Positions 7,068 to 13,579 of a DNA stretch of 15,050 bases are shown in pieces. Both the position numbers and the translations under genes were made by a program. This stretch comes from Massilioclostridium sp965141735. GTDB taxonomy: Bacteria; Bacillota; Clostridia; Oscillospirales; Ruminococcaceae. The first letter of the stretch is position 1, and each line of letters begins with the position of its first letter. The stretch lies in contig CBCSOX010000048.1 in assembly GCA_965141735.1 (NCBI GenBank), positions 1 to 15,050 on the forward strand, written 5' to 3'. The notes beneath the pieces are model-generated. The model was not told the DNA's origin. It saw only the letters and a program-made list of their open reading frames with translations, and did no database searches.

Positions 7068-7841
7068 ATGTTAAACGGAATTTTTGATTCGCACGCCCAT
7101 TACGACAGCGCGGATTTTGATCCGGACCGGGAGGAACTCATCAGCTCGTTTGCCTCTCAGGGGGTGGTCGCAGTGCTCAACGCCTCGAGTGACATCCCCT
7201 CTTCCCGGGCGAGCATGGCGCTTGCTGAGCGCTATCCCTTCTTCTGGTGCGGCGTCGGGGTGCACCCCCACGAAGCTGCCGAGGTGGACGGGGACTACAT
7301 CGACCAGATAGAGCGGATGTGCGTCCAGCCCAAGGTGGTGGCGATTGGGGAAATCGGGCTCGACTATCACTATGATTTCAGCCCGCGGCCGATTCAGAAG
7401 CGGGTGTTTGAGCGGCAGATGAAGCTGGCACAGCAGCTCGGAATGCCGGTGATCATCCACTCCCGCGAGGCGACAGAGGACACTCTGGAAATTCTGCAAA
7501 AGTTCCCCTCTGTGACCGGGGTGGTGCACTGCTTCAGCGGCAGTGCGGAAACCGCCGAAGTGCTGCTCAAACTGGGCTACTGCATCGGTTTTACCGGGGT
7601 TGTGACGTTTGGCAACGCAAAAAAAGTGGCCCGTGCGGCGCAGGTGGTGCCGCTTGACCGGCTGCTGCTTGAGACCGACTGCCCCTACATGGCGCCTGTC
7701 CCGTTGCGCGGAAAGCGGTGCGAGTCCCCGATGATCGCCTACACCGCCGAAAAGCTCGCGCAGATCAAAGAGGTGGATGCGCAGCAGCTGGTGGACGCGG
7801 CGCGGGAGAACACCTGTCGGCTGTTTGGGATTACTCTATAA
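7068..7841 (+). CDS. tatD: TatD-family metal-dependent hydrolase (DNase)
   Basis: The 257-residue product is a TIM-barrel amidohydrolase-fold nuclease of the TatD/YcfH group, associated with DNA repair and degradation. The metal-site residues are all present: His9 and His11 (FDSHAH), Glu95 (GEIGLDYH), His131 (IHSREA), His154 (HCFSG) and Asp204 (ETDCPY). The start is ATG 7068, with CGGAGGA 5 bases upstream; longer in-frame versions would overlap metG. The metG-tatD order is widespread in Firmicutes. In many relatives rnmV (ribonuclease M5) and ksgA follow, but here the operon stops and a non-coding stretch begins. I see no clear hairpin terminator directly after the gene. Confidence 0.95.
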   Translation: MLNGIFDSHAHYDSADFDPDREELISSFASQGVVAVLNASSDIPSSRASMALAERYPFFWCGVGVHPHEAAEVDGDYIDQIERMCVQPKVVAIGEIGLDYHYDFSPRPIQKRVFERQMKLAQQLGMPVIIHSREATEDTLEILQKFPSVTGVVHCFSGSAETAEVLLKLGYCIGFTGVVTFGNAKKVARAAQVVPLDRLLLETDCPYMAPVPLRGKRCESPMIAYTAEKLAQIKEVDAQQLVDAARENTCRLFGITL

Positions 7842-8425
7842 GCAAAATCCTGGTAGGGGGTTGAAACCTTGCCCAGAACAAGCGCCTGGGGTTGCACAAA
7901 GGATGCAGCACAATTGAGCCAAAGCAGAGCATGGTTGTGAGCTGCTTGCAGCACTGTGTAAGGACGAACGTTAAAGCGCCGCTGGTTCGTCTCAGATCCA
8001 GTCTTGCTTTGCAGCTGAATGCGGACAGAGATTCCGCAATCAAATCCACTGGTTGAACGGGTGGTATGCACCAGCCCCAGACAATTGCTGAATCAATCGA
8101 GCCTGACGGCTCGGAGCAGATTCTGCGGACAGGGCTTGGCTATTTCTAAGTCGAAAATGCTCTGAATACAGTGGGATTCATCTATTTTTTTTTGAACTGT
8201 CTCAACATCTGCCGCGCAGTCTATCGGGTTGAATCAGCGCTCTATAGAAGGGCATCCTACTGGCCCGCCCCTCAAGAACAACTGTAAAACAGCCGTCGGC
8301 ATCACATCTGCTGCAACTGCGAACGCAGTGATCTGCCTGTCGCTTTTGACGCTCAGACAAACCCCAAAGCGAAGCCGTTTTATGCACACAAGCGGAGCCG
8401 GTGGTTTTACCCCGTTTAAACTGGA
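7842..8425. other. Long intergenic stretch with no recognisable gene
   Basis: About 580 bp hold no convincing gene. A small perfect hairpin CGAGCC-TGAC-GGCTCG is at 8098-8113 without a U tract. A run of nine T lies at 8185-8193 without a strong stem before it. Short open frames on either strand near 8200-8430 lack ribosome binding sites and family motifs. Confidence 0.45.
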
Positions 8426-8427
8426 AT

Positions 8428-8466
8428 AAAAAAACAGGCTGACTTATCAGAGTCAGCCTGTTTTTA
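8428..8466 (-). terminator. Terminator of the glycosyltransferase gene, usable from both sides
   Basis: A 15-bp perfect stem (AAAAACAGGCTGACT at 8430-8444 with AGTCAGCCTGTTTTT at 8451-8465) has a 6-base loop. It begins inside the TAA stop codon (8466-8464) of the glycosyltransferase and ends in seven T on the minus strand. Confidence 0.93.
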
Positions 8467-9465
8467 TAGTTGCATCACATGTTCGTAGATCTGTTTGAGC
8501 TGTTTTCCAATGTTGGCGAGGTCGCGTTCCACCGCGACCGCATAGCCCGGTTCGATCATCGAAGGGAGTTCCTGTTCGAGAATTCCCCGGATTTTTTGTT
8601 CAAATGACTCGAGAGAGTCCGCCTTGTAAATATTCTTTCCATCCTCAAGCCAGCCCTCATAGATCGGAATGTCTCGGATGAGCACATTTTGCTTGGTGGC
8701 CAGCGCCTCGAGCAGCACAATCCCTTCGGTTTCCTCATAGGTGGGAAAGAGAAACAGATTCGCGCCGCAGTAAGCAGTGCGCAGGATGTCGCTCTCCACA
8801 TAGCCGGGGAAAAAGAGATTGGGGAGTTTGGTGCGAACGGCCTTGCCGATTTTTGCGGGGACTGAATACAGCGGGGTGTGACCAAACCAGATAAACTTGT
8901 ATTCCGGCATCCGCTTGGCGAGCTCGACGAAATCGAGAATCCCCTTGCGCTCTATGTACAGGCCAACCGCCATGACCACCTTGTCCTCGGCAGAGAATCC
9001 GAACCGCTGGCGGAACGTCAGCCCTTTGACCGGGTCCTGCTCAAAAAATTCGAGCTCAATGCCGTTGGACACCGCAAAAATTTCCTGTTCAATCCCATAT
9101 CCCTCTAAAATCCGTTTGGAATAGGGAGTTGGGGTGACAATGCAGTCCCCGCTGGTGTAGCAGGTGATCAGCCACTTTTTGAACTGGGGAGAGAGCAGAT
9201 TGGAAAAGATAAAGGAATTGCGGAAATCCTCCTCGGTGCTGTGCGCGTGGTAAACCACCTTTTTGCCGTGTTTGCGCGCGGTCTGCGCGATGTGGAGTGA
9301 ATTGGGGCCCACGGTGTTGATGTGTGCTATATCAAAATCGTCTTTTGGATCGAGCGTATATGGAATGTTGTTTTTTTCAAGCGCTTTGATCTGATGGCTC
9401 AGCGTTTTTCCGATGCCGGACTTTTTTATCAGGCTCATTCCCTCGGAATAAAGCAGTACTTTCAT
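8464..9465 (-). CDS. GT4-family glycosyltransferase, probably diglycosyldiacylglycerol synthase-like
   Basis: The 333-residue product has the GT-B fold of retaining GT4 enzymes. It starts MKVLLYSEGM, has a Gly-rich acceptor-side loop KKSGIGK (14-20), HINTVGP (48-54), YHAHSTEEDFRNSF (72-85), the domain-boundary PTPYSKR (112-118), GLYIERKGI (168-176) at the start of the nucleotide-sugar domain, and the E-X7-E motif EETEGIVLLE (Glu245 and Glu253). This arrangement resembles the streptococcal and lactobacillal enzymes (LafB/CpoA type) that add a second sugar to monoglucosyl-diacylglycerol, the anchor lipid of lipoteichoic acid. That is family-level inference; donor and acceptor are not determined. 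Those systems usually have a neighbouring first-step enzyme, and none is seen here. The start ATG has only a weak GGTG site before it. It is a single gene with its own promoter and terminator, acting at the inner face of the membrane. Confidence 0.82.
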   Translation of the reverse strand: MKVLLYSEGMSLIKKSGIGKTLSHQIKALEKNNIPYTLDPKDDFDIAHINTVGPNSLHIAQTARKHGKKVVYHAHSTEEDFRNSFIFSNLLSPQFKKWLITCYTSGDCIVTPTPYSKRILEGYGIEQEIFAVSNGIELEFFEQDPVKGLTFRQRFGFSAEDKVVMAVGLYIERKGILDFVELAKRMPEYKFIWFGHTPLYSVPAKIGKAVRTKLPNLFFPGYVESDILRTAYCGANLFLFPTYEETEGIVLLEALATKQNVLIRDIPIYEGWLEDGKNIYKADSLESFEQKIRGILEQELPSMIEPGYAVAVERDLANIGKQLKQIYEHVMQL

Positions 9466-9504
9466 TTTTTCACCAACTATATTTTAATCACATACCTATT
9501 CATT

Positions 9505-9533
9505 ATTGTAGTAGGTTTACGCGGTTCTGTCAA
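9505..9533 (-). promoter_or_regulatory. Promoter of the glycosyltransferase gene
   Basis: On the minus strand, a perfect TTGACA (9533-9528) and TACAAT (9510-9505) are separated by exactly 17 bases, about 40 bases before the start codon at 9465. Confidence 0.88.
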
Positions 9534-9590
9534 CAAAAAGACTCCAACTGAAAGGGAATTGTAATCTTTGGGTGGCCTAAAAAGTTTCAC

Positions 9591-9613
9591 CAAAGCGTTG
9601 AATTTACGCTTTG
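9591..9613. repeat. Inverted repeat between divergent promoters (left copy)
   Basis: CAAAGCGT (9591-9598) and ACGCTTTG (9606-9613) form an 8-bp perfect inverted repeat around the 7-base spacer TGAATTT. CTTTGGGTG at 9566-9574 can pair alternatively with CACCAAAG at 9588-9595 (one bulged G), so two mutually exclusive pairings are possible. Confidence 0.6.
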
Positions 9614-9635
9614 TCTACGATAATGTTACAGAATC

Positions 9636-9660
9636 CTCACAAAAGTGAATTTTTTGTGAG
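9636..9660. repeat. Inverted repeat between divergent promoters (right copy)
   Basis: CTCACAAAA (9636-9644) and TTTTGTGAG (9652-9660) form a 9-bp perfect inverted repeat around the 7-base spacer GTGAATT. It ends five bases before the -35 box of the plus-strand gene. This is the right position for an operator, though a regulator is not identified. Confidence 0.6.
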
Positions 9661-9665
9661 AAACG

Positions 9666-9694
9666 TTTTCAATCGGGCGGTGTTGTGCTATAAT
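9666..9694 (+). promoter_or_regulatory. Promoter of the 548-residue membrane protein gene
   Basis: TTTTCA (9666-9671) and a perfect TATAAT (9689-9694) are separated by 17 bases. TGC directly before TATAAT makes it an extended -10 promoter, which compensates for the weak -35. Confidence 0.82.
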
Positions 9695-9743
9695 GGCAGG
9701 GTACATTAGTTAGTGCTATTACGATAAAAAAGGAGTAACAACA

Positions 9744-11390
9744 GTGGTTAAAAAAGTATGGCTGCCGCTTCTGACGACAATCGTGTTCGGCGGAATCTGG
9801 TTTTATTTTGCCATCCCCGCAATAAATCCCAAACACGCGAGCTTTTGGTCGTTTCTGATCGCCCTGGTCGTAGTGTTTATCCTCTCCCGCTTGGTCTTTA
9901 CCTTTTCCCTCAAAGGGATTGTAAAAAAGGTGCAGAAAACTGCGACCACCTCTGCGGACGGAACCGTCATTGAATTCAAACAGAAAAAAGGCTTTAAAAT
10001 TGCCGTCTGGGCAGTGGCCATTCTGCTGCTCGTGGGCATTGTGATCTGGTTGAGTTCCTCCGAGCTGTTTAACGCCAAGAAATACCAGCAGCAGCTCCCG
10101 GTGCACACAGCATCTTTCCAGGACGATATCGCCGAAATGCCGATTTCTCAGATTCCGATCGTGGACAAGGACGTCGCCCAACGGCTCGGCAACCGCAAGC
10201 TCGGTGAAGTGGTCGAGCTCACCTCCCAGTTTGAGGTGTCGACAATGTATTCCCAGATCAACTACAAAAACGTGCCCACCCGCGTTTCCCCCTTACAGTA
10301 CGCCGACCTCATCAAGTGGTTCACCAACCAGAGTGAGGGTATCCCCTACTATGTGACAATCGACATGGCGACTCAGGAAACACAGCTGGTGAAGCTCGAA
10401 AAGCCGATGAAGTACGGTACCTGTGAGTACTTTAACCGAAATCTCGAGCGGCACATCCGGTTTCATTACCCCACCTTGATGTTTGAAGACCCGGTATTTG
10501 AAATCGACGACGACGGAAATCCCTATTGGGTGGTGCCGACCTATGATTACAAAATCGGCGTGCTCGGCGGCCGGGATATCACCGGCATCGTGCTTGTCGA
10601 CGCGGTCTCGGGCGAGACCCAGCGCTACAAAATCAACGAGGTTCCCCAGTGGATTGACAACGTCTATCCCGCCCACCTGATCATCACTCAGGCCAACAAC
10701 TGGGGCAAATACACCAACGGCTTTTTTAATTCGGTGATCGGTCAGCGCAACGTCATACGCACAACAGAGGGCTACAACTATCTCGCGCTCGACGACGACA
10801 TCTGGCTGTACACAGGGCTCACCTCGGTGACGTCGGACAAATCCAACATCGGCTTTATCCTCACCAATCTGCGCACCAAGGAAACCCGCAACTATCAGAT
10901 CAACGGCGCGGAGGAAAACTCTGCGATGGATTCCGCCGAGGGCAAGGTGCAGGAGAAAAAATACCAGGCTACCTTCCCCATCCTCATCAACGTCGCAGAT
11001 CAGCCGACCTACTTTGTCAGTCTCAAGGACGACGCGGGGCTGGTCAAGCAGTTCGCTTTTGTCTCGGTTGAGAACTATCAGGTCGTCGGCGTCGGAGATA
11101 CGCTGCAGGCGGCGCAGGAATCCTATATCCGACAGCTTAAGTCAATCGGAAAGGAGACCGAGGGGGCTCAAAACGAACAGAGCGGCGCGGTCACTGAGAT
11201 CACAAGCGCAGTTAAGGACGGCAACACCAACTATTATTTCCGCCTCGACACTGGGGAGGAAATCTACGTCGCTTCGGTTCAGCTCAGCGACCAGCTCCCG
11301 CTGCTCAAGGTCGGGGATAAGGTCAAAATCAGCTTTACCCCGGATGCCAAGGGAATGAACCAGGTGAGCTTGTTTGAGCTTGTCTCCTAG
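9744..11390 (+). CDS. Conserved membrane protein of unknown function (three N-terminal helices, large C-terminal domain)
   Basis: The product is 548 residues. Three hydrophobic segments (about 5-24, 33-55 and 84-104) precede a long soluble part that probably lies outside the membrane. Within it I see repeated beta-rich blocks with conserved-looking stretches: EIDDDGNPYWVVPTYDY, GIVLVDAVSGETQ, VPQWIDNVYPA, NYLALDDDIWLYTG, and GFILTNLRTKETRNY. The last 80 residues, after an acidic Gln-rich linker near 465-475, look like a small OB-like beta domain. I recall proteins of this architecture across clostridia and bacilli, with no established function. The start is GTG, supported by AAAAGGAG ending 9 bases upstream and by the extended -10 promoter. 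It stands alone and is divergent from the glycosyltransferase, with two inverted repeats between. No U-tract terminator follows; a structured element lies downstream. Confidence 0.9.
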   Translation: MVKKVWLPLLTTIVFGGIWFYFAIPAINPKHASFWSFLIALVVVFILSRLVFTFSLKGIVKKVQKTATTSADGTVIEFKQKKGFKIAVWAVAILLLVGIVIWLSSSELFNAKKYQQQLPVHTASFQDDIAEMPISQIPIVDKDVAQRLGNRKLGEVVELTSQFEVSTMYSQINYKNVPTRVSPLQYADLIKWFTNQSEGIPYYVTIDMATQETQLVKLEKPMKYGTCEYFNRNLERHIRFHYPTLMFEDPVFEIDDDGNPYWVVPTYDYKIGVLGGRDITGIVLVDAVSGETQRYKINEVPQWIDNVYPAHLIITQANNWGKYTNGFFNSVIGQRNVIRTTEGYNYLALDDDIWLYTGLTSVTSDKSNIGFILTNLRTKETRNYQINGAEENSAMDSAEGKVQEKKYQATFPILINVADQPTYFVSLKDDAGLVKQFAFVSVENYQVVGVGDTLQAAQESYIRQLKSIGKETEGAQNEQSGAVTEITSAVKDGNTNYYFRLDTGEEIYVASVQLSDQLPLLKVGDKVKISFTPDAKGMNQVSLFELVS

Positions 11391-11585
11391 AGCAATCGGC
11401 GAATAAAACGACACAAGTTCGGCGGTAAAAACGGCGCGGAAACGGCGTTGTCGTCCTTTGCGGGCGACAGCCTGCCGACGTCCTCCGCCTTGTTCCACTC
11501 CATTTTTCCTCGCTTCCTTTTGTGCCATTCTACGCACCGATTACGCTCGTTGCCAAAAACTTTACAAATCATTCGCATTCAGTCA
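11391..11585. other. Structured, strand-asymmetric intergenic element
   Basis: No gene is supported here. The stretch holds a 10-bp hairpin with two G-U pairs (GTTGTCGTCC at 11447-11456 with GGGCGACAGC at 11462-11471, 5-base spacer). It is preceded by three spaced CGGCG-type blocks separated by A runs (11420-11446) and followed by a pyrimidine-rich plus strand at about 11482-11535. Minus-strand frames are open through it but lack ribosome binding sites. It could be a dispersed intergenic repeat or the end of the upstream messenger. I have an uncertain memory of similar sequence between genes in related genomes. Confidence 0.4.
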
Positions 11586-11614
11586 GTTTTTCACCGAACA
11601 CAATGTGTTATACT
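11586..11614 (+). promoter_or_regulatory. Probable promoter of the CPBP-tadA-DUF1905 cluster
   Basis: TATACT (11609-11614) is preceded at 17 bases by GTTTTT (11586-11591), or at 16 bases by TTTTTC. The -10 box is good and the -35 box is weak. Transcription would start near 11621, giving a leader of roughly 95 bases. Confidence 0.6.
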
Positions 11615-11645
11615 GAAATGAAGTGAATGATTTCATAGGAAATCA

Positions 11646-11677
11646 GATAGTATCAGCGGGTCCCCGCTGGTACTATC
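11646..11677 (+). promoter_or_regulatory. Long hairpin in the 5' leader of the CPBP gene
   Basis: GATAGTA-T-CAGCGG (11646-11659) pairs with CCGCTG-G-TACTATC (11664-11677): 14 pairs including one T-G, around the 4-base loop GTCC. CTGCTTTTAG follows. It lies between the probable promoter and the start codon at 11718, so it would be in the leader RNA. It could be a leader attenuator, an mRNA stabiliser or a plain terminator from further upstream. Confidence 0.65.
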
Positions 11678-11717
11678 CTGCTTTTAGAACGACAATCAAA
11701 CAGACGGGGGGTTGGAT

Positions 11718-12737
11718 ATGGACCGGAATTTTTCTCAGCTTGGGCAATATCAGCAGTTTTATTACCGCCCGGATAGCCCCCGCCTTGTTGAAAAGCGATC
11801 CATTATGCGCACTGTTTCGGCAGTGGGCATCACTATGCTCGTCTATATCCTGCTTAAACGCCTGATGCCCCGGGTGGTTTTGGTCACGATGATGTCAATC
11901 GGGTTCCCCACCAAGGTGCAGGGCAATGTGCTCGTCGGGACCGAGCTGACCCAGCAGCTCGCCGGTGTCATTTCCACCACCATTACCCTGGTCTTCCCCG
12001 CGCTGATGCTCTATTTTCTGCTCGGAACCCACTCCCAGATGCACAAGCTGTTTAAAAAACCGGTTCTGCGGTATGCGGTAGCCTCCCTGCCCATCACAGC
12101 CGCAGTTGCGATCATCTCCGCATTTGGGATGGAGGTGCTCCGGTCCACTTTAGACAGGCTGGGGATTCAGGCGTTTCAGGTGGAGGAGCCCTATCTTGCA
12201 ACTACTGCCGGGAAACTCATTTATCTGCTTTCCCTGACTTTGATTCCTGCGGTGTTTGAGGAGCTTTTCTTTCGCGGTGTGCTCATGCACAGTCTGCGCA
12301 GGCATGGGGACGGCTTTGCCCTGATCCTCTCCTCCGCCCTGTTTGCGCTGATGCACTACAACATCTACATGGTGCTCAACGCCTTTCTCATGGGGCTGCT
12401 CATCGGCTATTTTGTCATCCGGACCGGGTCGATCATCACCGGGATTCTGATGCACCTTGGCAACAACCTGCTTACCGTCGGGCTGTCCGAGCTTCAAGCG
12501 GCGCTTGACCCCTCAGTCGGGGCAATCGCTGTCAACCTGATTTACATCATCCTGCTCCTCTTTGGTCTGCTGTCAGTGGTGTATCTGGTGGGACAGGACG
12601 CCAACCTCTTTTCACTTCATGAGAGAAAAAGCAGCTTCACCACTGCCACTAAGGTGCGTTACGCCGCCGGTAACGTATTTTTGCTCGTGGTGATCATCAT
12701 ATCGGTATTTGACCTGCTCGCTTCCTTTGGAACATGA
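11718..12737 (+). CDS. CPBP-family intramembrane glutamic/metallo-type protease (CAAX-protease-like)
   Basis: The 339-residue product is a multi-helix membrane protein of the CPBP/Abi family, related to the CAAX prenyl endopeptidase Rce1. The family motifs are all present in order: motif 1 FEELFFRG (180-187; Glu181, Glu182, Arg186), motif 2 ALFALMHYN (207-215; His213), and motif 3 MHLGNNLL (245-252; His246 and Asn250). Hydrophobic segments lie around 33-48, 83-103, 117-136, 166-180, 199-216, 218-234 and 263-285, with a final helix near 320-335. Bacterial members process or sense membrane proteins and some protect against bacteriocins; the substrate here is unknown. I chose ATG 11718 over TTG 11712; the G-run at 11705-11711 is the only plausible ribosome binding site. 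The gene overlaps the start of tadA, so the two are translationally coupled. Confidence 0.9.
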   Translation: MDRNFSQLGQYQQFYYRPDSPRLVEKRSIMRTVSAVGITMLVYILLKRLMPRVVLVTMMSIGFPTKVQGNVLVGTELTQQLAGVISTTITLVFPALMLYFLLGTHSQMHKLFKKPVLRYAVASLPITAAVAIISAFGMEVLRSTLDRLGIQAFQVEEPYLATTAGKLIYLLSLTLIPAVFEELFFRGVLMHSLRRHGDGFALILSSALFALMHYNIYMVLNAFLMGLLIGYFVIRTGSIITGILMHLGNNLLTVGLSELQAALDPSVGAIAVNLIYIILLLFGLLSVVYLVGQDANLFSLHERKSSFTTATKVRYAAGNVFLLVVIIISVFDLLASFGT

Positions 12738-13512
12738 GCGGTATATGAGGCTCGCGCTCGAACAGGCGGCTCGGGCGGCAGAGCTTGGCGAGGTGCCGGT
12801 GGGCGCGGTGCTTGTGCGGGATGGAGTGGTCGTCGCACAGGCGTACAACCGGAGGGAAACTGATAAAAACGCACTTGCCCATGCGGAACTGCTCGCGATT
12901 GATCAGGCCTGCCGCGCACTTGGCGGCTGGCGGCTGTTTGGCGCAACGCTCTATGTCACCCTCGAGCCCTGTCCCATGTGCACCGGGGCGATCATCAACG
13001 CCCGCATCGATCATGTGGTATATGGGGCGGGGGATCAAAAAGCCGGATCCTGTGGCTCGGTGGTCGATCTCACACAATACCCCTACAACCACAAGCCAAA
13101 GCTTACCGGCGGCGTGCTCGAACAGGAGTGTGCTGAGATGCTCAGCCGGTTTTTTCAGCAGCTGCGCCAAAAAAAGAAGCAGCGGGCGGATGCGGCGAAA
13201 AACAACGGAAATCCTACTGAAGAAGGAGGCGTTGTTTTGAACGAGAAACTCTATGAATTCGACGCGGTCATTCAAAAGGTCCCGGAGATCGACGGGGCGT
13301 ATGTGGAAGTGCCTTTTGATGTCAAAGAGGAATTTGGTAAAGGCCGGGTCCCGGTGTTTGCAACCTTTGATGGAGAGCAGTACAAGGGCAGCCTGGTGAG
13401 GATGGGGACGCCGGGACACATTCTCGGGGTCCGCAAGGAAATCCGCAAAAAAATTGGAAAGCAGCCGGGGGATACCGTTCACGTCACGTTGCGGGAGCGA
13501 GAACCGAAATAA
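12727..13512 (+). CDS. tadA: tRNA-specific adenosine deaminase TadA with in-frame C-terminal DUF1905 extension
   Basis: TadA converts adenosine 34 to inosine in tRNA-Arg(ACG). The deaminase domain runs from about residue 5 to 150 of 261. His52 and Glu54 in HAE, and Cys82 and Cys85 in EPCPMC, form the zinc and catalytic site. The family landmarks GEVPVGAVLV, GGWRL and VVYGAGDQKAG are present. The start is uncertain: TTG 12727 gives the N-terminus MEHERYMRLAL that matches homologues, while ATG 12745 is shorter; neither has a strong ribosome binding site. Both fit coupling to the upstream CPBP gene, which ends at 12737. The odd point is the 3' end. After FFQQLRQKKK and a polar linker (about 150-168) there is no stop, and the frame runs on into a complete DUF1905 domain. 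TadA normally ends near 150-160 residues. I am sure of TadA and less sure whether the long fusion is actually made. Confidence 0.9.
   Translation: MEHERYMRLALEQAARAAELGEVPVGAVLVRDGVVVAQAYNRRETDKNALAHAELLAIDQACRALGGWRLFGATLYVTLEPCPMCTGAIINARIDHVVYGAGDQKAGSCGSVVDLTQYPYNHKPKLTGGVLEQECAEMLSRFFQQLRQKKKQRADAAKNNGNPTEEGGVVLNEKLYEFDAVIQKVPEIDGAYVEVPFDVKEEFGKGRVPVFATFDGEQYKGSLVRMGTPGHILGVRKEIRKKIGKQPGDTVHVTLREREPK
13237..13512 (+). CDS. DUF1905-domain protein with its own internal start
   Basis: The product is 91 residues and looks complete: it begins LNEKLYEFDAVIQKV (initiator Met when read from TTG), has VEVPFDVKEEFGKGRVPVFATF and GSLVRMGTPGHILGVRKEIR, and ends with GDTVHVTLRERE. This is the typical small beta-barrel-like DUF1905 fold, often a stand-alone protein and sometimes fused to YdeI/OmpD-associated domains. 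Function is unknown. AAGGAGG at 13223-13229 lies 7 bases before TTG 13237, the best ribosome binding site in this cluster. That argues for separate translation within the tadA frame, with the missing upstream stop giving an optional fusion. A strong terminator follows 19 bases after the stop. Confidence 0.85.
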   Translation: MNEKLYEFDAVIQKVPEIDGAYVEVPFDVKEEFGKGRVPVFATFDGEQYKGSLVRMGTPGHILGVRKEIRKKIGKQPGDTVHVTLREREPK

Positions 13513-13531
13513 CCAGCAATGGACCGAATAA

Positions 13532-13579
13532 AAAATTAGAATGGCATCTCCCTATATTGGGAGATGCCATTCTAATTTT
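13532..13579 (+). terminator. Strong terminator, 21-bp perfect inverted repeat
   Basis: AAAATTAGAATGGCATCTCCC-type arm at 13532-13552 pairs perfectly over 21 bases with 13559-13579, around the 6-base loop TATATT. The inner part is GC-richer and the outer part A/T, so it can terminate in both directions. It closes the CPBP-tadA-DUF1905 cluster. Confidence 0.9.

Noticed and set aside
8183..8200. Terminator at the nine-T run
   Set aside because: Only a 4-bp stem precedes it, and no gene ends nearby on the plus strand.
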